Shown here: piece after piece, positions 26,375 to 34,615 of the stretch | Layout of the letters: every line of letters begins with the position of its first letter | Numbering within the stretch: the first letter of the stretch is position 1 | Origin: Planctellipticum variicoloris | GTDB taxonomy: Bacteria > Planctomycetota > Planctomycetia > Planctomycetales > Planctomycetaceae | DNA length: 64,000 bases | NCBI RefSeq assembly: GCF_030622045.1 | Contig: NZ_CP130886.1 | Coordinates: forward strand, 1,377,557 to 1,441,556 | Direction of reading: 5' to 3' | Made by a program: the position numbers and the translations under genes | Notes under the pieces: model-generated | Told to the model about the DNA's origin: nothing | Databases searched by the model: none | Seen by the model: the letters and a program-made list of their open reading frames with translations, nothing else

Positions 26375-27538
26375 CTACTTCAGAATGAAGAACCGCTTGG
26401 CTTCGCTGACCGTCTTCGGGTCCTTCTTTTCCAGCTCGGCCAGGTTCAGCGAGGCCACCTTCGCCAGGTCTGCGGGGACCGCTTCCGGATGCTTCTTCGC
26501 TTCGTTCTCGCACGCCAGGTAGAACCGCACGATCGCCCGCTTGATCGACGGAATATCGTACTCCTGCTGACCGTACATCCCCATCAGACGGTCGCTGATC
26601 GACCAGTCCTTCCAGCGCGCCAGATCCGCGATCACCAGGTCCGTCAGCTCCGGTCGCTCCAGCAGAATCCGCATCGACTGCTTCAGACGTTCAGGAGGAA
26701 TCCGGTTGTCCCCGTACTGCCACATGAACCGCAGCGCCTGCATCGCCGCGTATGTTTCGCTGAACGGCGCCTTCTTGTCGGCCAGCTTCGTCTGCTCCAG
26801 GACTTCCAGACCCTTTTCGCCGGTCAGCAGCAGATAGCCACCCATGATCCCGTCGATCCCCAGCCGGAAATCTTCCCCCGACTCGGTGATCTTCTGCTGC
26901 ATCAGCTCCGCATCATCCGCGTTCCCTGCCAGTCCCAGCAGCAGGCCATACAGCCCCATCCGGCCGGGCGACGTCTCAGCACTGGTCAGCCACTTGCGGA
27001 CCTTGTCCCGCGGCATCTCTTTGGAAAGCTGCGTGATGTCTTCATAGTTCGCGTTGGCGAATTCGCCGTAGGCGTCCGCCGAGATGATCGGGTCCGCGTT
27101 TTCCAGGTACGTCAAAAAGTACCGCAGCCGGTCCGCCGCCTTGGCGTCGGGCTTCGGCGCATGCTTCATGTACTTGTAGCTGGTCTCGGAAACCTCCAGC
27201 GGGCTGCCCCAGTCGATCTCCTTGCCGCTCTTCGTCCCCAGCAGCAGGAACTGTTCCCCCTCTTTGCCGGCCCGGTAGCGGACCAGGGAAATCGCGTCTC
27301 CCGCCTTCCACTTGCCATCGGCCGGCTGATGGGCCACTTCGACCACCTTGTAGATCGTTGACCCGCCGTCGACGCTCTTCCCCTTCTCGCCGCCGGCCCA
27401 GCTCACCAGCAACGCGGCGTCCGCCTGGGTGAGCTGTTCGGTCAGAGTCAGCGACGGGGCCGAGCAGAAGGGGCAGGCCACCGCGGTCGCCAGCGACAGC
27501 GTGACGACGGCAAGAGCGGCAAAGGCGGGCAGGCGCAT
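26375..27538 (-). CDS. Exported CPFC-motif protein, paralogue 1 of tandem pair
   Basis: 387 residues. A signal peptide (MRLPAFAALAVVTLSLATAV) leads into ACPFCSAPSLTLTEQLTQAD, so the two cysteines would be at the first residues of the mature protein. Residues 45-120 look like a small beta domain (TIYKVVEVAHQPADGKWKAG; GEQFLLLGTKSGKEIDW), and residues 135-380 are helical with HEAT-like character. It is closely related to the gene 33 bp downstream, pointing to a tandem duplication followed by divergence. C-x-x-C next to the cleavage site suggests a thiol, haem or metal role, but there is no CH for cytochrome-type haem attachment. Role unknown. Confidence 0.82.
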   Translation of the reverse strand: MRLPAFAALAVVTLSLATAVACPFCSAPSLTLTEQLTQADAALLVSWAGGEKGKSVDGGSTIYKVVEVAHQPADGKWKAGDAISLVRYRAGKEGEQFLLLGTKSGKEIDWGSPLEVSETSYKYMKHAPKPDAKAADRLRYFLTYLENADPIISADAYGEFANANYEDITQLSKEMPRDKVRKWLTSAETSPGRMGLYGLLLGLAGNADDAELMQQKITESGEDFRLGIDGIMGGYLLLTGEKGLEVLEQTKLADKKAPFSETYAAMQALRFMWQYGDNRIPPERLKQSMRILLERPELTDLVIADLARWKDWSISDRLMGMYGQQEYDIPSIKRAIVRFYLACENEAKKHPEAVPADLAKVASLNLAELEKKDPKTVSEAKRFFILK

Positions 27539-27886
27539 GGCGGAGACTCCGGCAGATCAGAGGGCGGGCCAGAACACCTTCAGTCTACCGGGCCGGCCGG
27601 GGCGAGGAAACGGGAACCCGGTTTCCTGACGATTTCGGGAGGGCGGGCGGCCCTCGTTCGACCCCGACAGTTCGCGGTCTTGAAGGCTCTTCGCCCCGGC
27701 AGGGGCGACGGGTTGTAGCCACGGGTGGAGCGGCGGTTCCGACCGACGCGCAACCCGTGGGGCGGTCCCGGAGAGTGCCGGGATCCTTGGCGGAGCGAGG
27801 GAGACCGCTTCCGTCAGGTCGCCACTCCATCGCCCCTTCCGGGGCGGCTGCGTGTGACCAACCCGTATCAACGACCGTCCTCCCGG
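27539..27886. repeat. REP-like palindrome cluster, 348 bp without gene
   Basis: Several short inverted repeats follow each other: CGCCCC/GGGGCG around GGCA (27692-27707), CCACGGGT with ACCCGTGG (27719-27726 and 27753-27760), and CGCCCC/GGGGCG around TTCC (27831-27846). The word CGGGTTG and its complement CAACCCG also recur. The texture (TAGCCACGGGTGGAGC, CAACCCGTGGG, GCCCCTTCCGGGGC) is what I associate with dispersed planctomycete intergenic repeats. An open frame crosses the region on the plus strand but is antisense to der further on and has no start signal. The region sits between der and the CPFC pair. Confidence 0.55.
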
Positions 27887-29350
27887 CTACTCGTCCTGCA
27901 TCTGCCCGTCCTGGAACTCGTCGGCGTCGTTCCACTCGCCCTGCTCCTCCGCCTGCCAGGCCGCCAGCTCTTCCTCGAACTCCTGCGTTTCCCGCGGGTG
28001 GAAGCCGGGCTTCTGGTTGGAATCCCCCTTGGACCGGAAGTAAACCTTGACCGGCACCTCCTGGAACGGCAGGTGCTCCCGCAGGTAGCCGAACAGATAC
28101 CGCTTCCACGACTCGTCGAACAGCACCGCATCGTTGCACTTGATCACGATCGTCGGCGGCTCGGTCCCCACCTGCGTCGCGAACAGAATCTTCGCCGTCC
28201 GGTTCTGCCGCATCGGCGGCGGCCAGTTGGCCACGCCCGCCCGGATCACCCGGTTCAATTCGCCGGTGGTGACCCGTTCGCGGGCCTGTTTGTGAATCGT
28301 CTGCGCCAGGTGGATCAGCTTCTTCACGTTCCGGCCGGTCAACGCCGTCACAAAGGCCACCGGGACGTAACGCATGTCGGCGAAGAGTTTGAAGAGGTAC
28401 TCCGACCACTGCTCCATCGACATCTCGCCCGACAGATCCCACTTGTTGACCACGAAAATGCAGGGCTTGCACTCGTCCCGGATCTCCGACACGAGCTGCT
28501 TGTCCACGCGGGAGACGCGCTCGGTGCAGTCGAAAAACATCAGCACCACATCCGCCCGGCGGATGCTCCGCTTGGCGCGGGCCAGCCCGTACCACTCGAC
28601 GCTGTTGGCCAGGCTTTTCCGCTTGCGGACGCCGGGTGTGTCGATGGCGATGAACGACTTGCCGTCCGCCTGAAACCGGATATCCACGCTGTCCCGCGTC
28701 GTCCCCGGAATCTCGCTGACGATCATCCGCTCGGTCTCGGCGAGCTGGTTGATGAACGTGCTCTTGCCGACGTTCCGCCGGCCCACGATCGCCAGCTTCA
28801 ACTCCGGATCCGCCTCGCGGTCGCCCCCCTCTTCGGGCTCCATCGCGTCGGCTTCGGGCAGCGTCTTCAGGATCGCCTTCAGCAGTTCCTTCTGATTCCG
28901 GTTCCCTTTGACGCTCGTACAGATGACCGGCGCGTCCACGATGCCGAAGAATTCCGCGACTTCCTGGTCCGTCTTCGGCGAATCGCACTTGTTGATCACC
29001 AGCAGCTTCGGCTTCTGGATCTTCCGCAGCCGCTGCCCGACCTCGCGGTCGAGCGGCGTAATGCCAACCGGACCTTCCACGACGAACAGGATCACATCCG
29101 CCTCATTGATGCCGATCTCGATCTGGCGCTCGATATCCGCCTCCAGATCGTCCCGGTCGACGATCCCGATGCCCCCGGTGTCGACCAGCTCGAAAAAGCG
29201 ATCCTCGACGTGCATCAGATACGTCACACGGTCGCGCGTCACTCCCGCCATCGGGTCGACAATCGAAATCCGCTTGTGGGACAGCCAGTTCAGCAGCGAG
29301 CTCTTGCCGACGTTGGGCCGTCCAATGATGGCCACTTTGGGGACAGACAT
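27887..29350 (-). CDS. der: Ribosome biogenesis GTPase Der (EngA)
   Basis: 487 residues from the ATG at 29350. Two tandem GTPase domains are visible: G1 GRPNVGKSS (residues 10-18) with DTGGIG and NKCD, then G1 GRRNVGKST near residue 187 with DTPGVRKRK and NKWD. The C-terminal KH-like domain (NRTAKILFATQVGTEPPTIV) follows. Der acts in assembly of the 50S subunit. The C-terminal tail beyond the KH domain is unusually long and acidic (QAEEQGEWNDADEFQDGQMQ). An upstream in-frame start at 29401 has no better ribosome site and would add an atypical leader. Confidence 0.96.
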   Translation of the reverse strand: MSVPKVAIIGRPNVGKSSLLNWLSHKRISIVDPMAGVTRDRVTYLMHVEDRFFELVDTGGIGIVDRDDLEADIERQIEIGINEADVILFVVEGPVGITPLDREVGQRLRKIQKPKLLVINKCDSPKTDQEVAEFFGIVDAPVICTSVKGNRNQKELLKAILKTLPEADAMEPEEGGDREADPELKLAIVGRRNVGKSTFINQLAETERMIVSEIPGTTRDSVDIRFQADGKSFIAIDTPGVRKRKSLANSVEWYGLARAKRSIRRADVVLMFFDCTERVSRVDKQLVSEIRDECKPCIFVVNKWDLSGEMSMEQWSEYLFKLFADMRYVPVAFVTALTGRNVKKLIHLAQTIHKQARERVTTGELNRVIRAGVANWPPPMRQNRTAKILFATQVGTEPPTIVIKCNDAVLFDESWKRYLFGYLREHLPFQEVPVKVYFRSKGDSNQKPGFHPRETQEFEEELAAWQAEEQGEWNDADEFQDGQMQDE

Positions 29351-29572
29351 GATCTTCTCAGGCAGGAAAGCGGGGTGAGGCAGCGGGAAACGCCTAATCA
29401 TACCCGGAAGGGAACCGGATTTCTCGCAGAGACGCAGAGCAGAACGCGGAGGACGCAGAGAAGACAGAGGAATTGCGATTCTTCAGCCTCGAACGCGCAT
29501 GCAGAATCCCTTTACAGATCGTTTTTGTTGCGTTACAGTCATACGCAACACTTCCAATCTGTGGAGATGCAC

Positions 29573-30211
29573 GTGACCGCAACGCCCTGGGAACTGACCC
29601 GCGAAAGCTTCCTGTCCGAGGATGAAGTCGCTCGGCTGCTGGCCCATTTGCGACAGGTCGAACAGGAATCGAGCGACCGGAGTGCAGCCGCGACGGATCG
29701 GGTGATCATCGAGACGCTGCTCTTCTCGGGCGTTCGCAATACCGAGTTCTGCCGGCTGCTCATTGCGGACACCTGCATCGCCACAGGCCGGCCCGAGTTT
29801 CAGGTTTCCGAGCGTCCAGGCGAAGTCCGCACGGTCCATCTGCCCCGCAGCCTGTGCGAGCTGCTGGAAAGCTACGTCCGCGAATTCCATCCTCAGCGTC
29901 TCCCTGCCGGCGTCCGGCCGGACGACATTGAACAGCCGCTGATTCTCAACGAACGCGGCAAACCCTACGAGCGAACCGCCCTCTACCGCCGGGTCGTGAG
30001 AATCCTCTCCGCCGCCGGGCTCGCGGAGCGAGCCAGCGTGCAACTGCTCCGGCATACCTACGGCTATCTCGCCTACAAACGAACCGGCGGCAATCTGCTG
30101 TTCGTCCAGCAACAGCTCGGCCACGCCCATCCGATGGTCACGGCCATCTACGCCCAGTTCGTCCCGTTCAACCAGCCTGATCTCGCCAACGCCGTCGCGG
30201 AACGTCCGTAA
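29573..30211 (+). CDS. Short tyrosine-recombinase-like protein, altered active site
   Basis: 212 residues from the GTG at 29573 (GGAG 6 bases upstream); an ATG at 29567 is possible but overlaps the ribosome site. It matches the catalytic half of phage-type integrases: Arg I in LLFSGVRNTEFCRLLIADTC, Arg II in QLLRHTYGYLAYKRTGGN, then VQQQLGHAHPMVTAIYAQF with the last His and the nucleophilic Tyr. Two usual residues are missing: the His three positions before Arg II is Gln (QLLRH instead of H-x-L-R-H), and no Lys is visible in the beta-hairpin (RPGEVRTVHLP). The N-terminal core-binding domain is largely absent. It is not flanked by att-like repeats, so it may be a domesticated protein. Confidence 0.75.
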   Translation: MTATPWELTRESFLSEDEVARLLAHLRQVEQESSDRSAAATDRVIIETLLFSGVRNTEFCRLLIADTCIATGRPEFQVSERPGEVRTVHLPRSLCELLESYVREFHPQRLPAGVRPDDIEQPLILNERGKPYERTALYRRVVRILSAAGLAERASVQLLRHTYGYLAYKRTGGNLLFVQQQLGHAHPMVTAIYAQFVPFNQPDLANAVAERP

Positions 30212-30247
30212 GAATACGGCCATTTCATCCCGTTCTGGAACCTGCCA

Positions 30248-30637
30248 ATGACTGCAACCGTGGAACTGAATGATGTCTATCCCGTTGTCCGGGAACTGAT
30301 CGCCGACGGCCTGGGAATTGAAATCGAAGACATTCAGCCCGATTCGCTCTTCGAGGATGATCTCGGTGGAGAATCGATCGATTACCTCGATCTTCAATTC
30401 CAGGTGGAAAAACGCCTGGGAATCAAGAACTCGATCTTAGGCGTCATCAAGCACGACGCATGGGAGTGCGACGCCGACGGGCGGCTGACTCCCTCATGCC
30501 TGGTTCGACTGCAGACTCAGTACGCAACTCTCGACTGGACCCCGCTGACTAGCCAGCCCGGCCCACAGTTGCCAAAGCAGCTCATGACGGTCGGAAACAT
30601 CTGCAAACTCATCCAACACGCTGCCCGTCAGCAATAG
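30248..30637 (+). CDS. Acyl-carrier-protein-like protein with insertion
   Basis: 129 residues. Helix I (VYPVVRELIADGLGIEIED), then DLGGESIDYLDLQFQVEKRL with the phosphopantetheine-accepting Ser in G-E-S (usually D-S-L), then a final helix MTVGNICKLIQHAARQQ. Between helix II and the final helix there is an extra segment of roughly 45 residues (IKHDAWECDADGRLTPSC and so on), where normal ACPs have about 15. That makes the protein about 50 residues longer than housekeeping AcpP. It presumably carries an acyl chain for a dedicated lipid or secondary pathway; no partner synthase is adjacent. It starts 36 bp after the recombinase-like gene. Confidence 0.75.
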   Translation: MTATVELNDVYPVVRELIADGLGIEIEDIQPDSLFEDDLGGESIDYLDLQFQVEKRLGIKNSILGVIKHDAWECDADGRLTPSCLVRLQTQYATLDWTPLTSQPGPQLPKQLMTVGNICKLIQHAARQQ

Positions 30638-30670
30638 TCCGCGAACGACGCCTCGCCCAAAACGCAAACG

Positions 30671-30705
30671 GGCCGGAGAGTTCCCCATTGGAAAACTCTC
30701 CGGCC
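30671..30705. terminator. Bidirectional hairpin between ACP-like gene and fliA
   Basis: GGCCGGAGAGTT and AACTCTCCGGCC form a perfect 12 bp stem with an 11-base loop, placed between the convergent ends of the ACP-like gene (+) and fliA (-). On the minus strand it is followed by CCCGTTTGCGTTTT, a moderately T-rich tail, so it should serve fliA best. Confidence 0.75.
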
Positions 30706-30745
30706 TGTCAAATGGATCGATAAGTGCGCGGACGAGATCGAGCGA

Positions 30746-31525
30746 TTACTGGGCGAATTCCGGACGCCGACGGCGGAGCTGGTCTTTCAGCCGGTTCACG
30801 ATGCTCGAATGCATCTGGCTGACGCGGGACTCGGACAGACCCAGGGTCGTTCCGATTTCCTTCATCGTCAGCTCTTCGTAGTAGTACAGGATGATGATCA
30901 GCCGCTCGTTGCGGTTGAGGCCCTTGGTGACCAGCTTCATCAGATCCCGCTTCTGGATCCCCTTCGTCGGGTCCTCGCCTTTGGAGTCCTCGATGATGTC
31001 GATCTCGCGGACGTCCTTATAGCTGTCGGTCTCGTACCACTTCTTGTTGAGACTGACCAGGTTGACCGCGCTGGCTTCGCTCTTGAGCCGCTCGAATTCC
31101 TCGATCGGCAGTCCCATCTTGCGGGAGATTTCCGTATCGGACGGCGGACGGCCCAGTTCGGCTTCCGCCTCTTTCCGGGCGGCCTCCATCTTGCTGGCCT
31201 TGCTGCGCACCAGCCGCGGAACCCAGTCCATCGTCCGCAGTTCGTCCAGCATCGCCCCGCGAATTCGCGGCACGCAGTACGTCTCGAACTTCACGCCGCG
31301 TTCGAGGTCGAACGCCTCGATCGCATCGATCAGCCCGAACACGCCCGCCGACATGAGATCGTTCAGGTCGACGCCATCGGGGAGCTTGGACCAGACACGC
31401 TCGGCGTTGTATCGGACCAGCGGCAGGAACCTCTCGATCAGAGCGTTTCGCAGCTCCTGATTCGATTGATCCTGCTTGAACGCGTTCCACAGCTCGCCAA
31501 TGTCGTCGGTTACCTTTGTGACCAT
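30746..31525 (-). CDS. fliA: Flagellar-type sigma factor FliA (sigma-28)
   Basis: 259 residues from the ATG at 31525, chosen over the ATG at 31537 because GGAGG lies 5 bases upstream. Region 2 is LVRYNAERVWSKLPDGVDLN then FETYCVPRIRGAMLDELRTM, with the DWVPR motif typical of FliA/WhiG proteins. Region 3 is ELGRPPSDTEISRKMG, and region 4 is IILYYYEELTMKEIGTTLGL followed by SESRVSQMHSSIVNRL. It would direct transcription of late flagellar genes. It is the last gene of the flhA-flhF-flhG run, as in many bacteria. No FlgM anti-sigma gene is seen nearby. Confidence 0.93.
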   Translation of the reverse strand: MVTKVTDDIGELWNAFKQDQSNQELRNALIERFLPLVRYNAERVWSKLPDGVDLNDLMSAGVFGLIDAIEAFDLERGVKFETYCVPRIRGAMLDELRTMDWVPRLVRSKASKMEAARKEAEAELGRPPSDTEISRKMGLPIEEFERLKSEASAVNLVSLNKKWYETDSYKDVREIDIIEDSKGEDPTKGIQKRDLMKLVTKGLNRNERLIIILYYYEELTMKEIGTTLGLSESRVSQMHSSIVNRLKDQLRRRRPEFAQ

Positions 31526-31552
31526 CCGACCCTCCATGGTGAGTCTACTTCC

Positions 31553-31804
31553 TTAAGCACCGGATTCGCTCGCGACCTCCGCAGCCTTCAGCGAGTCGAT
31601 CCAGCGGGCGAAGTCCCCGTTGGCCTGCTCGTCCATCAGCCGCTCAGCCACACCACCACACAACAGCCCCATGACGTAGAACGCGACGACGCGAAACAGC
31701 GCAAGCTGAATCACCCCGACCAGATCTCCGCCCGCAATCAGCCCCACAAGGCTGGTCGCCGCAAAGGCCAACAAAGCCAGACGCACCGCAAACTGGACAG
31801 CCAT
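31553..31804 (-). CDS. Small membrane protein between flhG and fliA
   Basis: 83 residues with two hydrophobic helices (VRLALLAFAATSLVGLIAGG and LALFRVVAFYVMGLLCGGVA) and a short, charged cytoplasmic tail (ERLMDEQANGDFARWIDSLK). It starts 178 bp after flhG and ends 27 bp before fliA, within the flagellar run. I do not recognise it. Its position suggests a role in flagellar placement or assembly, or in control of FliA, but nothing in the sequence proves this. Confidence 0.65.
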   Translation of the reverse strand: MAVQFAVRLALLAFAATSLVGLIAGGDLVGVIQLALFRVVAFYVMGLLCGGVAERLMDEQANGDFARWIDSLKAAEVASESGA

Positions 31805-31982
31805 CGCCGCCCCCGAACCTCAATTCCGGACAGTCGAAAACCCCGACCGTCGCCGGCCGACTGTTCTCCGCCGGTTCAACATCGGCACTACAATCCGAAG
31901 AATTGAATCATTCTCTGCCCTTTACCAATTTGTGACAGCCGGCCCCAGGCCGTGAATTTTCCCGCGCAGGAGTCACTTTTTC

Positions 31983-32912
31983 TCAAGTTCTCTGTTTCAC
32001 AGAGGCATCCGCCTCAATCCCTCGCCGACGCACCAGCCGCTGCGATAATCGCCGGAGATACCCGCCCAGTTCGCTGCCCGGTTGACCCTCGCTGAAGCGA
32101 TGCGCAATTCGCCGAACGGCTTGGGCCGCCGGGCAACCGGGGTGATCGATCAGAAATGGCCGACGACGGACCACGGCATCCGGCACGACGTCGTCCCACG
32201 GCACCGCCCCCGCCCATCGCAGCGGAGTCTGCAGAAACGCACCCGCCGTGTGCCTGAGCCGCTCGAAAATCCGCTCCCCCTGCTCGGAGTCGTGAACCTG
32301 ATTCACGACCACGTTCCACGCCAGATCTGGGAGCGTCGACAGCGCTTTGACGGTCGCGTAGGCGTCGGCGATCGCGGTATGTTCCGGAGTCGTCACCACC
32401 AGCACTTCGTCGCTGGAGGCCGCAAACTGCCGGACCAGGCGGTGAATGCCGCTCCCCGTATCGATGATCAGGTAGTCGCAGCCCGCCTCCAGTTCATCAA
32501 ACTGCTCCAGCAACTTCTCATGCACCGACGCCGGGCAATCGGCGAGATCCGTGATCCCGCTGGCGCCGGGAATCAGCCGCACGCCCCCCGGGCCGTCGAG
32601 CACGATGTCTTCCAGTTGCCGCGATCCGGTGATGACATGCGAAAGATTCCAGTACCCGTTGACGCCGCACAGCAGATCCAGGCTTCCCAGCCCCAGGTTC
32701 CCGTCCAGAAGACAGACCGCGGCCCCCTGTTCCGCCAGCGCCACGGCCAGATTCAGCGCCAGGTGGCTCTTCCCGACCCCACCCTTTCCGCTCGTCACCG
32801 CGATCGATCGCGCCCGGGTCGGCGTCAAGGCTTCCTTCGACGTCCGCCGCAGCTCGACGAGCCGTCGCAGTTCGAGTGCCTGATCGTGAATGGGGGCGGA
32901 CAGAACTGTCAT
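31983..32912 (-). CDS. flhG: MinD-like ATPase FlhG (FleN/YlxH)
   Basis: 309 residues from the ATG at 32912; a TTG at 32927 is an alternative, and neither has a good ribosome site. The deviant Walker A SGKGGVGKSHLALNLAVALA lies at 41-60, then LLDGNLGLGSLDLLCG and DYLIIDTGSGIH (Walker B). The C-terminal part is unusually long and basic (YLRRLSQRLVRRRGIEAD). FlhG controls flagellar number with FlhF, which is encoded 64 bp upstream. It has the short N-terminal basic helix (ALELRRLVELRRTSKEA) resembling the D-Q-A-x-x-L-R segment that activates the FlhF GTPase. Confidence 0.92.
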   Translation of the reverse strand: MTVLSAPIHDQALELRRLVELRRTSKEALTPTRARSIAVTSGKGGVGKSHLALNLAVALAEQGAAVCLLDGNLGLGSLDLLCGVNGYWNLSHVITGSRQLEDIVLDGPGGVRLIPGASGITDLADCPASVHEKLLEQFDELEAGCDYLIIDTGSGIHRLVRQFAASSDEVLVVTTPEHTAIADAYATVKALSTLPDLAWNVVVNQVHDSEQGERIFERLRHTAGAFLQTPLRWAGAVPWDDVVPDAVVRRRPFLIDHPGCPAAQAVRRIAHRFSEGQPGSELGGYLRRLSQRLVRRRGIEADASVKQRT

Positions 32913-32976
32913 GAAAATCTTTGGCAACCAGAGTCGGGCAAATTTCCAAACGGACTGGCACGTCGCGAATCGGGGG

Positions 32977-34533
32977 CTAACGACCGGACGTTGCCGACAG
33001 CGAATCCTGCCCCGTGATCAGTCGGGCCATCCGCGTTGCATGCGCCGGCTCGATGTCCGCCGGAACGTCCTGACCCGTCGTCAGATAACTCACCGGCACC
33101 GGAACCGATCGCGCCACATTCAGCAGACTGCCCGGCCCCGAGGCTTCATCGAGCTTCGTCAGAATCAGCGACGAAACGCCCGCCGGCTGGAACTGTGCGG
33201 CGGTCGTCTGCAAGACCCGGGATCCCGCCGCCAGACTCATCACCAGATGCACTTCGTCGGGACGCGCCTCGGACAGCACCGTCTTCAACTCCTGCAGCTT
33301 CAGTTCGTCTTTGGGGCTGCGGCCGGCCGTATCGATCAGCACCAGATCCAGCCCCGTCAGCTCGTCCAGCGCCCGCCGCATTTCCTGCGGGCTGGTCACG
33401 ACTTTCATCGGCAGGTCCATAATTTCCGCGTACGTCCGCAACTGCTCGACGGCCGCGACGCGATACGTGTCGACGGTGATCAGCCCGAGCTTCGCCCCGT
33501 CCTGGAGCCGGAAGTTTGCCGCCAGCTTGGCGATCGTTGTCGTCTTGCCGACGCCGGTCGGCCCCACCAGGGCGATCACTTTGCGACGTCCGCGTTGCGG
33601 CGCGATCGGCGCACCGACCCGCAGTTCTTTCTCAATCTGGGTCGTCAGGACCGACCGGATCGCTTCCGGGCTCTTCCGCTGCGTGGGAGAGAGCAGCGAC
33701 CGCAGACGGAGCACGACATCCCGCGCCACATCTTCGTCGACTTCCGCGTCGATGAGTTGTGTGAAACTGGAGAACAGCTCCGCCGGAATGTCCGCTGCTC
33801 CCTTACTGCGGTTCTGCCGCCCCAGGTCTGTCAGCATCTTCTGCAGCATGTCCAGCCGCTGCTGAATTGCCAGCGTCGGATCGCTGGACGGCATATAGCG
33901 TGCCGTCGCCACGGAAGGCGTCGGCGGCTTGGGAGGAACCGGAGGTTCGCTGACAGTTCGCTCCCGAGTCATCGACCGGGGAACCGGAGCCGGTGGCACG
34001 ACAGGCGGCGCGACCGGAGCCGGCGGCGGAGTGACAGCGGCCGGCGGCGGCGGCAATGGAATTTCTGGCATTGTCGGCGAAATCGCCGCCAGCCGGGCCG
34101 CAATCGTTTTCGTTCCGGGATGCCGGCCCATCGGAGGCTCGGCCGCGATTTGCTGGGGCCGCTCCGAAGTGCGGGCGACGGACGAGAGACGATTGATCGG
34201 GGGCGCAGGCTCGGGGGGAACCGCCTCCGTCGGGGCGGACTTCATTCCGAGCAGATCGGGCGGCGGCTGGAGAGTTTCGTCAGCAAGCGAAATCCCGGCC
34301 GCCGCCGTTCGGGCCATTGACGGCTCAAGAAGGTGTTTCGGCGTCGAGCGCACCTGCACTCCCAGCCCGGCCGTAATCTCAACTTCTTCGCGGCCGCGCG
34401 ACCACGGCAGCAGTCCGCGCCGGGTCACCTGGCGCGTGTGAAGAACAATGGCGTCAGCCCCCATCTCACGCCGGACCAGTTCCAGCGCCGCATCCAGCGT
34501 CGGGGCTTTGTAAGTTCTCACATCGGCTTGCAT
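32977..34533 (-). CDS. flhF: Flagellar SRP-family GTPase FlhF
   Basis: 518 residues from the ATG at 34533 (GGAAGGA 9 bases upstream). The B domain starts QADVRTYKAPTLDAALELVR, with MGADAIVLHTRQV. A long Pro/Ala-rich linker (about residues 90-225, with PPPPAAVTPPPAPVAPPVVP) precedes the N and G domains. G1 is GPTGVGKTTTIAKLAA near residue 324, with DTYRVAAVEQLRTYAEIM, DTAGRSPKD and TKLDEASGPG. FlhF places the flagellum at the pole in many bacteria, together with FlhG. The very proline-rich linker is the unusual part. Confidence 0.94.
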   Translation of the reverse strand: MQADVRTYKAPTLDAALELVRREMGADAIVLHTRQVTRRGLLPWSRGREEVEITAGLGVQVRSTPKHLLEPSMARTAAAGISLADETLQPPPDLLGMKSAPTEAVPPEPAPPINRLSSVARTSERPQQIAAEPPMGRHPGTKTIAARLAAISPTMPEIPLPPPPAAVTPPPAPVAPPVVPPAPVPRSMTRERTVSEPPVPPKPPTPSVATARYMPSSDPTLAIQQRLDMLQKMLTDLGRQNRSKGAADIPAELFSSFTQLIDAEVDEDVARDVVLRLRSLLSPTQRKSPEAIRSVLTTQIEKELRVGAPIAPQRGRRKVIALVGPTGVGKTTTIAKLAANFRLQDGAKLGLITVDTYRVAAVEQLRTYAEIMDLPMKVVTSPQEMRRALDELTGLDLVLIDTAGRSPKDELKLQELKTVLSEARPDEVHLVMSLAAGSRVLQTTAAQFQPAGVSSLILTKLDEASGPGSLLNVARSVPVPVSYLTTGQDVPADIEPAHATRMARLITGQDSLSATSGR

Positions 34534-34615
34534 GGCATTCGTCCTTCCCTGGACTCTGCAATCAATGCGTCTCACCATCCTGGCGAAACGGGTCTTTCAG
34601 TCTCTCGTCGATGCG

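Noticed and set aside
27725-29560. Long plus-strand frame leading into the integrase-like gene
   Set aside because: It is antisense to der and crosses palindromes. Only the part after 29573 has a start signal and recognisable motifs.
29351-29572. Possible att site near the integrase-like gene
   Set aside because: I saw no tRNA gene and no direct repeats on both sides; the protein also lacks catalytic residues.
29483-30397. Minus-strand frame of about 300 codons
   Set aside because: Antisense to the integrase-like and ACP-like genes, which both show family motifs.
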